The notes under the pieces: generated by a model
What the model was told of the DNA's origin: nothing
Seen by the model: only the letters and a program-made list of their open reading frames with translations
Database searches by the model: none
Source: Nitrospira sp.
Lineage (GTDB): Bacteria > Nitrospirota > Nitrospiria > Nitrospirales > Nitrospiraceae
DNA length: 64,000 nucleotides
Reading direction: 5' to 3'
Assembly (NCBI GenBank): GCA_019636835.1
Contig: JAHBWU010000010.1
Coordinates: forward strand, 1-64,000
In this document: positions 17,258-25,527 of the stretch, one piece after another
Position numbering within the stretch: the stretch's first letter is position 1
Layout: each line of letters starts with the position of its first letter
Made by a program: the position numbers and the translations under genes

Positions 17258-17282
17258 AATCCCCCCAAACTGGGGGGATTTT
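17258..17282. terminator. C6/G6 hairpin in the cytochrome-PPC gene spacer
   Basis: AATCCCCCC-AAACT-GGGGGGATT followed by TT on the plus strand. It lies between two minus-strand genes, upstream of the PPC-like gene. It could be a terminator or a leader structure. A smaller ACCCT/AGGGT hairpin is adjacent (17232-17249). The rest of 17108-17400 shows nothing else recognisable. Confidence 0.5.
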
Positions 17283-17401
17283 GGATCAGTGAAGGCTCAG
17301 AACCTAATCATTCCAGCTGTGGAGGACATACTTTTTGTTAGGAAAGAAAAACAAAAGCTCATTCGGAATGGAGAAACGTGCTTATTCGATCGCCTGACGG
17401 C

Positions 17402-17434
17402 AAAAAAAGAGGGTGGAGAGTTGCCTCCCCACCC
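17402..17434 (-). terminator. intrinsic terminator of the cytochrome c gene
   Basis: Stem GGGTGGAGAG/CTCCCCACCC (one mismatch) with TTGC loop and seven T on the minus strand. It closely resembles the terminator at 15170-15199, including the loop and T-run. Confidence 0.85.
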
Positions 17435-17465
17435 CCGCTTTACAACGCACTAGAAGCTTCCGGAA

Positions 17466-17912
17466 CTACTCGGCCTTACAGAAGCTCCGTTCATAGTTGA
17501 TGATCGCCCAGGCTTCTTCTTCCGTGATCGCGGCTGGAATCAGGGAAACCATCCCCGTTCCGGCGCTGCCGTTCTTAATGACCCAGAAGAGCTCGCCGTC
17601 TTTCCGCTTCTTGTGGAACTTGCAGTTGGTGAAATCCCGCGGGCTTGGGTTCAGGATCTTCCCGGCTTCACCCTGGCCGTCTCCGGCCTTGCCATGACAA
17701 TTGAAGCAGGTGCCCTTCCCCTCGTAGAGCGCCTTGCCTTTGGCGATGCTCTCCGGACTGGAAGCGACCGGATTCTTCAGAGCTTTTGCGTCCGCAGCTT
17801 GATCGGGCGGAACGCGAGGTTTCAAAGGGTCTTTTTCCTCAGCCCCGACGACCGAGACCGAGAGAAACACCACTGCGGCAGTGACTCCTAAAAACTTGGA
17901 CAGATACCCCAT
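17466..17912 (-). CDS. periplasmic monohaem cytochrome c
   Basis: Small electron carrier of about 148 residues with a signal peptide ending after SVVGA. One CXXCH motif (CFNCH) follows GKALYEGKGT, as in class I cytochromes c; a Met in GTGMVSL is the likely distal ligand. An additional Cys in TNCKFHKKR and one near the C-terminus could form a disulfide. The ATG at 17912 has GGAGG at good spacing; a GTG one codon earlier is less likely. It has its own promoter and terminator. Confidence 0.9.
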   Translation of the reverse strand: MGYLSKFLGVTAAVVFLSVSVVGAEEKDPLKPRVPPDQAADAKALKNPVASSPESIAKGKALYEGKGTCFNCHGKAGDGQGEAGKILNPSPRDFTNCKFHKKRKDGELFWVIKNGSAGTGMVSLIPAAITEEEAWAIINYERSFCKAE

Positions 17913-18009
17913 CACACGTCCTCCTTTATGTTGAACCCACTGAGCCTGAGTACCACTCCAGGCCGACGACTTGTCTTCATAATTGTCAAGGGTCTAGTAA
18001 AACGTTCGA

Positions 18010-18039
18010 ACTATACCAATGCCCTTGAATTCCTGTCAA
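18010..18039 (-). promoter_or_regulatory. sigma-70 type promoter of the cytochrome c gene
   Basis: Minus strand: TTGACA (18034-18039), 18-base spacer, TATAGT (18010-18015). Both hexamers are close to consensus. It lies about 100 bases upstream of the cytochrome start. Confidence 0.7.
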
Positions 18040-18376
18040 GAAAACACCTCTCTCTCCATCGCTCATCCCATTCTCTTGTTACGTAAATGGAGATCAAACC
18101 TCATGCCAACACCAACTCAAAAATGGGCACACAAATGCCGTCATTTATGTGGTCGCTCTAAGCTCATTCCACATTTTCATCGATTTCGTGACACCTTTGC
18201 GCCTCACTTACGCCGCTACGCCTCATTGACAACGATGCAACGACCACTCGCTGTGGCCTCTTGAAATGTGACCATGAAATCAAAGATGCGAGGTGACGCT
18301 TGAGCGGATTGTAGAAGATTAGGATCCGAGGACAAGCACGGACAGATTGAATGAACGTGATCGGTGAGAGGCGGTA
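18040..18376. other. intergenic region between cytochrome c and rodZ-like genes
   Basis: No supported gene. A plus-strand frame of 81 codons (18019-18264) overlaps the cytochrome promoter and has no family resemblance or ribosome site. No terminator for the rodZ-like gene was recognised. Confidence 0.4.
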
Positions 18377-19306
18377 CTATCGTTTCAACACAATGTCCCG
18401 AGCAACCTTTCCGCTCGGTCCGAACGGCTTTTGAGGTTTGCCGTTTAACTCGGCCTTCACTCCGCCGGCGTTTCCAAGGGTCAAGATGAATTGATCCTGT
18501 CCCTTCCAATGGGCTTTTTCGCCTGGTCGTAGCAACGACTCCTGAGGACTCCCGTTATCGATCTGCACGACGACCCAGCTCAACTCTGTCGCTTCCAAGT
18601 CCAATACCAGCTGACCATCCCCGAAACTCTCCGTTGCGTTCAGCGCGATGCCGGCTAACGGCCCATCGCTGCCGGGAGAGGCCGTCGATACCGTTGAAAC
18701 CGTTTCTGGCTCCGATCGAGAAGCTGTGCCGGCAGGTATGACAGGTTCCTGTCGCGGCAGGGTCTCGGTCGTTGTCTTTGACGCTCCCACAGGCAGATCG
18801 GTCGGTTTCGGCACCTCCGCCGTGCGTTCAGGCTCACGAGCCGTTGTGGCCGGAGCCTCTTTCGCCGCCTGAGTCGTGCGTTTTGCAGTCGTGCCTTGCT
18901 CAGAGGCTCCACGCCGAAAGACCGACGATTGCTCTCGACTGAGGAGAAAGATGAGCGTCAATACGGCGATACTGATCGCAATCGTCACCGCCTTCCGATT
19001 GGACTGACGCTTCCGATCTTCTTCAATCTGTCGCACCTTGAGCCGTTCGCGCTCATCCTGTTTCTCATAAAAAGAGCCGGCAGACTGGATAAACCGGTGA
19101 ATCGCATCTTCTTCATCCAATCCCAGCGATCGAGCGTAGGAACGCACAAACCCCTTGGCGAAGACTTGGTCGGGCAACCTGGAAAAATTACCGTCCTCGA
19201 GTGCCTTGACGAAATCCGTGCGAATTCGGGTTTTCGACGCCACCTCATCAACGGTCAACCCTTTCGTCTCTCGGACTTGTCTGAAGAATTCGCCCACCGA
19301 CTCCAT
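18377..19306 (-). CDS. rodZ: RodZ-like cytoskeletal membrane protein
   Basis: Bitopic protein linking MreB to the cell-wall elongation machinery. 309 residues: an N-terminal helix-turn-helix of the HTH_25 type (VGEFFRQVRETKGLTVDEVA; KALEDGNFSRLP), a membrane helix at about 104-122, a Thr/Pro/Glu-rich linker, and a C-terminal beta domain (SWVVVQIDNGSPQESLLRPGE) of the DUF4115 type. Last gene of a long minus-strand run. No mreB in the window. Confidence 0.85.
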   Translation of the reverse strand: MESVGEFFRQVRETKGLTVDEVASKTRIRTDFVKALEDGNFSRLPDQVFAKGFVRSYARSLGLDEEDAIHRFIQSAGSFYEKQDERERLKVRQIEEDRKRQSNRKAVTIAISIAVLTLIFLLSREQSSVFRRGASEQGTTAKRTTQAAKEAPATTAREPERTAEVPKPTDLPVGASKTTTETLPRQEPVIPAGTASRSEPETVSTVSTASPGSDGPLAGIALNATESFGDGQLVLDLEATELSWVVVQIDNGSPQESLLRPGEKAHWKGQDQFILTLGNAGGVKAELNGKPQKPFGPSGKVARDIVLKR

Positions 19307-19313
19307 AAGTCTC

Positions 19314-19994
19314 CTACTTCAATCGCGTCAAGAGGTCCGTTGCCGCCGTCGCCAGCTCTCCACCTTTATCCAACGTTTCCACTTTCTTCAAAATCTCCCG
19401 GGCTCTGGTCGTATAGCCTAATTTATAGTACACCCGACCGAGCTCAAGATGAGTCATGGCAGGCGGGACACTTGGAGGACTTGCCGACACCGCATCCTCC
19501 AACGACTCCATGGAGCCCTGAAGATCCCCTTGGTGTGCCAGCGCACGCCCGAGGTGAAATCGAGCTAAGTCCGGCGTTGGATAGAGAGGATTCGCCAAGG
19601 CCTGTCGATAGGATTGGATCGCCTCGTCCCACCGGTCCTGATTGGCCAGAACTTGTCCCAAATACGTATGCGCTTCGGAGTAGGTTTCATCGATCTTGAC
19701 TGCCGCGCGGAATTGCTCTTCTGCATAGGACAACTTGCCTTGCAGCGCGTACACATGTCCCAGTGCGTACCTTGCCTCTTTATTGGACGGATTCAACTGG
19801 ACGGATTTCTGGAAGGAGACGAACGCCTTTTGGCGATCCCCCGGGAGGCTGGCGACACCCTCTTGATAATACCCTTGCGATTTTTGCAGCACTTCCTTGT
19901 CGCTTGCACACCCTCCCCAGATACTTATGAGTCCTAAGCAGACCGGCAAGTGATACTCTCGCAGCCGATGGAACCGTCGATCGCGTCCGGTCAT
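19314..19994 (-). CDS. TPR-repeat lipoprotein, PilF/PilW-like
   Basis: 226-residue lipoprotein with several tetratricopeptide repeats. The lipobox region is SIWGGCAS near residue 29. TPR motifs are visible at NKEARYALGHVYALQGKL, SEAHTYLGQVLANQDRW and AMTHLELGRVYYKLGY. It resembles pilotin-type proteins for secretins, but no type IV pilus genes are near, so it could be a general scaffold. Start overlaps the stop of the PfkB gene (ATGA). Confidence 0.75.
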   Translation of the reverse strand: MTGRDRRFHRLREYHLPVCLGLISIWGGCASDKEVLQKSQGYYQEGVASLPGDRQKAFVSFQKSVQLNPSNKEARYALGHVYALQGKLSYAEEQFRAAVKIDETYSEAHTYLGQVLANQDRWDEAIQSYRQALANPLYPTPDLARFHLGRALAHQGDLQGSMESLEDAVSASPPSVPPAMTHLELGRVYYKLGYTTRAREILKKVETLDKGGELATAATDLLTRLK

Positions 19995-20905
19995 TGAACA
20001 TCCTCAAAATGTGTGAGCCGCTTGAACTCGGCGAACCGAGCCTGAATCTCTTTGTAATCCAGGATGCGCAATCGGTCAAGACTAAAGGATTCTACTGTAA
20101 ATGACGCCATCACGCTCCCAAAGATGGTGGCTTGTCTCATGGCCTCCGGAGACCGGTTTCCCGTCGCCGCCAAGTAACCCAGAAATCCGCCGGCGAAGGT
20201 ATCTCCGGCGCCGGTCGGATCGCGTACGTCTTCCAACGGAAACGCCGGCGCGCCGAAAATCTGCTTTTCATTGAACATGAGCACGCCATACTCACCCCGC
20301 TTGATGATGAGATGCTTGGGGCCTCGTGAAAGCACGAGCTTGGCCACTTTCACCAGATTGGAATCTTGGCCCAGTGCGCGCGCCTCGCCGTCGTTGATGA
20401 TCAGAATGTCCACTTTCTCCAACACCTTCCAAAGTGCCTCACGCTGGCCGTTGATCCAGAAATTCATCGTGTCGCAGGCCACCAGCGCGGGACGTTTCAC
20501 TTTGTTCAGAACATCGAGCTGAAGCTCCGGATGGATGTTCCCTAGAAACAGTACGTCCGGCGCACGATAGGCTTCAGGAATGTGAGGACGAAACGTTTCG
20601 AACACGTTGAGCTGCGTATCTAAAGTACGGGCTTCATTCAGCTGGTGCGTGTATTCTCCCTTCCAACGAAAAGTTGCTCCTGGACGCCGTTCCAGACCGG
20701 TAAGATCGATTCCTCGGCTTTTGAGAAACGCGATATGCTGCTGGGGAAAGTCTTCTCCGACCACGGCAATAAGCGCCACCGAGGTAAAGAAGCTGGCCGC
20801 CGTTGAGAAATACGTGGCCGACCCTCCAAGAATCTCGGTTCCCTCGCCGAATGGGGTTTTGATCGTATCAAGCGCAACCGATCCAACGACTAACAATTTC
20901 CCCAT
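19991..20905 (-). CDS. PfkB-family sugar/nucleoside kinase
   Basis: 304-residue ribokinase-fold enzyme phosphorylating a sugar or nucleoside. It shows the N-terminal GSVALD, LGGSATYFS substrate region, and the C-terminal anion hole/catalytic motif DPTGAGDTFAGGFLG. It directly follows MTA phosphorylase, so a purine or methylthioribose salvage substrate such as adenosine is plausible but unproven. Confidence 0.85.
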   Translation of the reverse strand: MGKLLVVGSVALDTIKTPFGEGTEILGGSATYFSTAASFFTSVALIAVVGEDFPQQHIAFLKSRGIDLTGLERRPGATFRWKGEYTHQLNEARTLDTQLNVFETFRPHIPEAYRAPDVLFLGNIHPELQLDVLNKVKRPALVACDTMNFWINGQREALWKVLEKVDILIINDGEARALGQDSNLVKVAKLVLSRGPKHLIIKRGEYGVLMFNEKQIFGAPAFPLEDVRDPTGAGDTFAGGFLGYLAATGNRSPEAMRQATIFGSVMASFTVESFSLDRLRILDYKEIQARFAEFKRLTHFEDVQ

Positions 20906-20907
20906 GG

Positions 20908-21819
20908 CTAACGGACTCCTTTCTTTGGTGTCAGAGCGCGGTCAACAAGCACGGCGAGCTTCTTCCGAACAGCGGTAGGGATTCGGTTCGGCGCCGTCAG
21001 AATGGCATTGTCCAATGATCGATGACAGGGACAGTTTACCGGATCGGCGAAGGACGGCATGGCCGAGCGGAGTATTTGTTTAGCCAAAGCCACATTGCGA
21101 CGAAGGGTGCCCAACACCGCTTCCACCGTGACCGCCTCCTCTGTCTCATGCCAGCAGTCATAATCGGTCACCAGCGCCAAGGTCGCATAACAGAGCTCCG
21201 CCTCACGGGCCAGTTTCGCTTCCGGCATATTGGTCATCCCGATCACATCGACACCCCATTGCCGATAGAGCCGTGATTCCGCTTTCGTCGAAAACTGAGG
21301 CCCTTCCATGCAGAGATAGGTCCCGCTGCGATGCACATTGGCTCCGACTTTTTCTCCAGCCGCCAGAAGAACCTGTGTCAGTTCGGCACACACCGGCTCG
21401 CCGAAGGCCACATGCGCGACGACTCCGTTGTCAAAGAATGTCGAGACGCGCCGCTTCGTGAGATCGATGAACTGGTCCGGCACAACGACGTCGCCCGGGT
21501 GAAGTGATTCCTTCATGCTGCCTACCGCGCTGATCGAAATCACATGAGACACACCTAAAGACTTGAGCGCAAAAATGTTCGCGCGATAGTTGATGCCGCT
21601 CGGGTTCAACACATGCCCTCGCCCATGCCGTGAAAGAAATGCAACCCGAATACCCTCAAGTGAGCCTACAGTAATCGCATCGGAAGGAGCCCCGAACGGC
21701 GTCCGGACTCGGATGGACCGAGTAGAAGTGAGCCCTTCAATGTCGTACAGCCCGCTTCCTCCGATCACTCCGACGGTCACCCGCTCATCCTGTCTTTTTT
21801 TCTTCATAGCGCTCTTCAT
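20908..21819 (-). CDS. mtnP: S-methyl-5'-thioadenosine phosphorylase
   Basis: Cleaves methylthioadenosine (from polyamine or related synthesis) to adenine and methylthioribose-1-phosphate. Motifs: VGVIGGSGLYDIEGL, SRHGRGHVLNPSGINYRANI, TYLCMEGPQFSTKAES and the base-site VIGMTNMPEAKLAREAE. The ATG at 21819 has AAGGA upstream; a longer frame to 21876 exists. About 303 residues, normal. Its 5' end overlaps the miaA 3' end by ~35 bases in another frame. Confidence 0.9.
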   Translation of the reverse strand: MKSAMKKKRQDERVTVGVIGGSGLYDIEGLTSTRSIRVRTPFGAPSDAITVGSLEGIRVAFLSRHGRGHVLNPSGINYRANIFALKSLGVSHVISISAVGSMKESLHPGDVVVPDQFIDLTKRRVSTFFDNGVVAHVAFGEPVCAELTQVLLAAGEKVGANVHRSGTYLCMEGPQFSTKAESRLYRQWGVDVIGMTNMPEAKLAREAELCYATLALVTDYDCWHETEEAVTVEAVLGTLRRNVALAKQILRSAMPSFADPVNCPCHRSLDNAILTAPNRIPTAVRKKLAVLVDRALTPKKGVR

Positions 21820-22834
21820 ATCGATCCTTTTCTTCAAAGACTTGCTGCAATGCAGCAGGCTGTTTCTGTTGTTCAAGGACTCCCATGAATTGTTCGATGT
21901 GTGCGATCACTCGTTGCGCCGTCCGCTCATACGGCTCGTTGTCCTCGATCGACAGCCATGCAACTCCTGCTTCGCCTCGAAACCAGGTCATCTGCCGTTT
22001 CGCAAAACGTCTCGTGTCGCGCTTGAACCGACGCACCATTTCGGCGTAATCGTACTCATTCGCCAAATAGGCTCCGACCTGGCGATAGCCGAGACCTTTC
22101 ATCGAACCGAGTTCGCGCCCGTATCCCTCATCGAGCAATAATCGAGTCTCTTCTACCATTCCATGAGTCAGCTGCCAATCGATTCGTTCTTCAATCCTTC
22201 GATACAGAGTCTCTTTCCTTCGCTCAAGGCCGATCAGAAGAGCGGAAAACGAAGTCTCCTGAAATCCGTGTTCAGCTTGCACAGTCGACAGCGGACGCCC
22301 CGATAGCCGATAGACTTCCAACGCGCGCATGACTTTGGGCTCATCGTTCGGGTGCAACCGCCTTGCCGTTTCAGGGTCAACGCGCATCAGCTCTGCATAG
22401 AGCCCATCTCGTCCACGGTCGTCTCTCAGTTTCCTGAGGTCTGCTCTCACATGTGAGTCGGCTTGGGGCGCTGGACACAACCCCTTCACCAAGGTTCGGA
22501 TATACAATCCCGTCCCCCCCACAACGAAGGGCAACCGCCCCGTCCTGTATAAGCGTTCGATTTCTACCATCGCAACCCGCCGATACCAACCGGTGTTGAA
22601 CGTTTCGCTGGGATCGACCAAATCGATAAGCCGGTGAGGCACGCCCTGACGTTCCTCTGCGGTCGGCTTATCCGTTCCGATGTCCATCCTGCGATACACT
22701 TGGCGGGAATCCGCCGTCAGCACATCCGTCCCAAGGTATTTTGCCACTTGTGTTGCAATCCGGCTCTTACCGACGGCCGTCGGACCGAGAAGTACGACTA
22801 GGGGACGGTGGTGGAACAACTGATCTGATCGCAT
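21785..22834 (-). CDS. miaA: tRNA dimethylallyltransferase MiaA
   Basis: Adds the isopentenyl group to A37 of tRNAs reading UNN codons. P-loop GPTAVGKS near residue 17, DSRQVYRRMDIGTDKP, HRLIDLVDP, GGTGLYIR and KRDTRRFAKRQMTWFR are all present. 349 residues; the end is extended by a charged Glu/Lys/Arg tail coded by the stretch shared with mtnP. Clusters with mutL as in many bacteria (mutL-miaA). Confidence 0.95.
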   Translation of the reverse strand: MRSDQLFHHRPLVVLLGPTAVGKSRIATQVAKYLGTDVLTADSRQVYRRMDIGTDKPTAEERQGVPHRLIDLVDPSETFNTGWYRRVAMVEIERLYRTGRLPFVVGGTGLYIRTLVKGLCPAPQADSHVRADLRKLRDDRGRDGLYAELMRVDPETARRLHPNDEPKVMRALEVYRLSGRPLSTVQAEHGFQETSFSALLIGLERRKETLYRRIEERIDWQLTHGMVEETRLLLDEGYGRELGSMKGLGYRQVGAYLANEYDYAEMVRRFKRDTRRFAKRQMTWFRGEAGVAWLSIEDNEPYERTAQRVIAHIEQFMGVLEQQKQPAALQQVFEEKDRYEERYEEKKTG

Positions 22835-22925
22835 GTCACGTGAATGCTGCCGAGCCGACGATACACCTATCTCCCGGGATCAAGAACTCTCCGCCAAAAC
22901 CCGTAGCCTCTTCCCAAATCATCGG

Positions 22926-24698
22926 CTACCAACCGGCTCGTCCAAACATTTTCTCCAGGTCTGTGATGTTGAGTCGGAACGACGTTCTCCGCCCGTGCGG
23001 ACAAGTCGTGATCTCCCCTTCGGTACGCCAGTCCTCAACTAGAGTTTTAATCTCTTCCAGTTTCATCGAGCGGCCGGCTCGAACCGCTCCGTGGCACGCC
23101 AATGATGCCAGGACCGATCTCACTCGTATCTCCAGACCGGAGGCACTGTCCCACTGCGTGAGATCATCCATGAGGTCCTGCAGAAACGTCGTTGGATCAA
23201 TCTTGCCCAGACCGACCGGGATCGCTCTAATCAAGACGGTTGAGGATCCAAATGGCTCGATCTCCATTCCTAATTGTTCCAGGTCATTTTGGTAGCGTTG
23301 AAGCAATGCCGCTTGAGGTGGCGACAGTTCCATCGGATCAGGGATCAGCAATGGCTGGGCCTGGATACCACGGGTCTTCCATGCGCGATACAGTCGCTCA
23401 AACAGAACCCGCTCGTGGGCCGTGTGTTGATCAATCACCGTCAAATCGCCACCGACTTGAGCGATGAGGAATGTCCGATTGATCTGCCCCAGCGCGGTTA
23501 CCTCGGCTGAAGGCACTCGAACGTAAGGCTCAGCCGCTTCGCTCACCAACGGCAATTGAGTTTCGAGGCTGGGCCGCAGGATCGTCGGTTCCGCTTCAAC
23601 GGATTCGGACGCGAAGAGAGTCGTCACGATGGAACCCGTGGTCCGTCCCACGGAGGACTCTACGAACGGAGTCTTCCCAAGCTCATCCGTCTTTCCGCCG
23701 CTCAAGGCTTGGCGGACCGCTCGCCGTACGAGTTGGTGGATCAGCTCATTGTCCGAAAATCTCACTTCCCGCTTGGTCGGGTGGACATTGACATCGAGGC
23801 GGTCCGGGTCGATTTCCAGAAACAGTACGAATCGCGGTTGATTCCCCTTGGCGAGGAATGAACCGTACCCTTCCCCGACGGCATGAGAGACGGCGGCGTT
23901 GCGCACAGGACGACGGTTCACAAACAACTCTTGCGGTATGCGAGCGGGCTTTGCGTGGACCGCATCCACGATGTACCCATCGACACAAGCTCCGGGGAAC
24001 GAAGCCTTGATCCGGAGACATTGGTCGAGAAAGGTGCGTCGATAGACCTGGGCGATCCGATCATCATTCGACGACGCGGAGGGGTAATTGAAGATCTCCT
24101 CGGCATTGTGCGTCAAACGGAAATGGACGGACGTCCAGACAAGCGAGGCCTGCTGTACGACCCGGCTGATATGCAAAAACTCCGTGAGAGTCGACTTCAG
24201 GAACTTCTTCCGGGCCGGCTGATTGTGAAACAGTTCCGCGACTTCGATGCGTGTTCCTGTGACAGGAGGAGCTTCGGCGATTTTCCCGATCGTTCCCCCG
24301 ACAACTTCCAACTCGGTCCCCACCTCGGCAAAACGAGTCGCCGTCATCAACCGAACATGGGCAACAGCGGCGATGCTCGGCAACGCTTCGCCCCGAAACC
24401 CCATCGTTCGTATGGACCAGAGATCTAAATCGGACCGGAGCTTGCTCGTGGCATGCCGCTGAAATGCGCGCGGGGCATCTTCCCGACTCATGCCCTCCCC
24501 GTCGTCGCTCACCCGAATCAAGGCGAGCCCTCCATCTCTCACGTCGATTGTGATGGATCGACTCCCTGCATCGAGGCTGTTCTCAAGAAGCTCTTTTACG
24601 ACCGCCGCCGGCCGTTCGACCACCTCTCCCGCTGCAATGCGACCGATGACCTCTTCTGGAAGAATACAGATCTTGCCACTGCCGTCGGTTCTCAGCAC
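22926..24698 (-). CDS. mutL: DNA mismatch repair protein MutL
   Basis: Mismatch-repair ATPase/endonuclease coordinating strand incision. GHKL motifs ENSLDAG, DDGEGM and GFRGEAL are at the N-terminus; NVHPTKREVRF ends that domain. The C-terminal domain keeps DQHTAHERVLFE, ACHGAVRAG and CPHGRR, so the metal-dependent nicking site appears intact, with Thr instead of the usual Ala in DQHA. 590 residues. GTG start with GAGGAG upstream. No mutS in the window. Confidence 0.95.
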   Translation of the reverse strand: MLRTDGSGKICILPEEVIGRIAAGEVVERPAAVVKELLENSLDAGSRSITIDVRDGGLALIRVSDDGEGMSREDAPRAFQRHATSKLRSDLDLWSIRTMGFRGEALPSIAAVAHVRLMTATRFAEVGTELEVVGGTIGKIAEAPPVTGTRIEVAELFHNQPARKKFLKSTLTEFLHISRVVQQASLVWTSVHFRLTHNAEEIFNYPSASSNDDRIAQVYRRTFLDQCLRIKASFPGACVDGYIVDAVHAKPARIPQELFVNRRPVRNAAVSHAVGEGYGSFLAKGNQPRFVLFLEIDPDRLDVNVHPTKREVRFSDNELIHQLVRRAVRQALSGGKTDELGKTPFVESSVGRTTGSIVTTLFASESVEAEPTILRPSLETQLPLVSEAAEPYVRVPSAEVTALGQINRTFLIAQVGGDLTVIDQHTAHERVLFERLYRAWKTRGIQAQPLLIPDPMELSPPQAALLQRYQNDLEQLGMEIEPFGSSTVLIRAIPVGLGKIDPTTFLQDLMDDLTQWDSASGLEIRVRSVLASLACHGAVRAGRSMKLEEIKTLVEDWRTEGEITTCPHGRRTSFRLNITDLEKMFGRAGW

Positions 24699-24761
24699 GG
24701 CACGATGCTCCTCATGAGCGGTGAGGCGGTGATGGGGCGGGGCGTCGCGCCAGGGCGACGA

Positions 24762-25523
24762 TCATCGGATTTCGGCCAACTTGTTCTTTGCCAACTTTGA
24801 TTCGTCCGATGAAGGAAACTCTTCAAGCACACGTTTCAGATTCTTTCTCGACCTACCGAGATCGCCGGTCTCGGCCGTCGCCAAACCAAGTTTATACAGC
24901 GCCGCGGGGACCTTTTCGTTCCCTGGATATTCCGCCACAAGATAGTCGAATGTTTGGATGGCCCGCCCATAGTCTTTCAGGTTGTAATACGATTCTCCCA
25001 ACCAATATTGAGCATTGGGGGTAAGAGACGTACCGGGAAAATCTTTCACGAACCGTTGGAACCCTGCGACCGCAAGCTCGTATTTCCCACTGAGATAATC
25101 ATTATATGCCAGATTGAAGGCGGACGTCGGCGTGATTCCGGACACCGCCACCGTCGGTTCTGTAGATTGCATCTGTTTGACCGGCCTGGATGTACGCGGT
25201 TCCGTCGAGGCATCCCCCTTGGCGGATGCCTGGCCGGCAGCCTCTTCCAGCTTTGCCAGTCGACTTTCAAGTTTTTGAAAGCGTGACGCCAGGTCATCGA
25301 ATCGCGGCCTTGCAGGATCCGTATCCTTGCTTCTCTCTACGGCATCCAATCGTCGCATCACGGCATCCACACGTTGATGATCCTGGTCCTGTGTTCGCGA
25401 GATGGTCGAGAGCTGATTGCGCATTTCCAGAAAATCGGCATGCTTGGCACAACCGGTGAGCACGACCGTCGATGCCAACAATCCCCATGCCGCAGAACCG
25501 GACACAAGTGTACGGACACACAT
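24762..25523 (-). CDS. Tol-Pal accessory protein CpoB (YbgF), second paralogue
   Basis: About 253 residues. Lipoprotein-type signal (VVLTGCAK), a coiled coil (~30-100), a linker, and three TPR units at the C-terminus (SAFNLAYNDYLSGKYELA; AQYWLGESYYNLKDYGRA; ALYKLGLATAETGDLG). This is the CpoB layout, which coordinates outer-membrane constriction with peptidoglycan synthesis. ATG at 25523 with AAGGAGG upstream; a longer frame to 25580 overlaps the previous gene. CpoB is usually periplasmic and soluble, so the lipobox is notable. Confidence 0.85.
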   Translation of the reverse strand: MCVRTLVSGSAAWGLLASTVVLTGCAKHADFLEMRNQLSTISRTQDQDHQRVDAVMRRLDAVERSKDTDPARPRFDDLASRFQKLESRLAKLEEAAGQASAKGDASTEPRTSRPVKQMQSTEPTVAVSGITPTSAFNLAYNDYLSGKYELAVAGFQRFVKDFPGTSLTPNAQYWLGESYYNLKDYGRAIQTFDYLVAEYPGNEKVPAALYKLGLATAETGDLGRSRKNLKRVLEEFPSSDESKLAKNKLAEIR

Positions 25524-25527
25524 GTTG

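Noticed and set aside
18019-18264. 81-codon plus-strand frame upstream of the cytochrome c gene
   Set aside because: It runs across the cytochrome promoter, has no ribosome site and its translation looks like random basic sequence.
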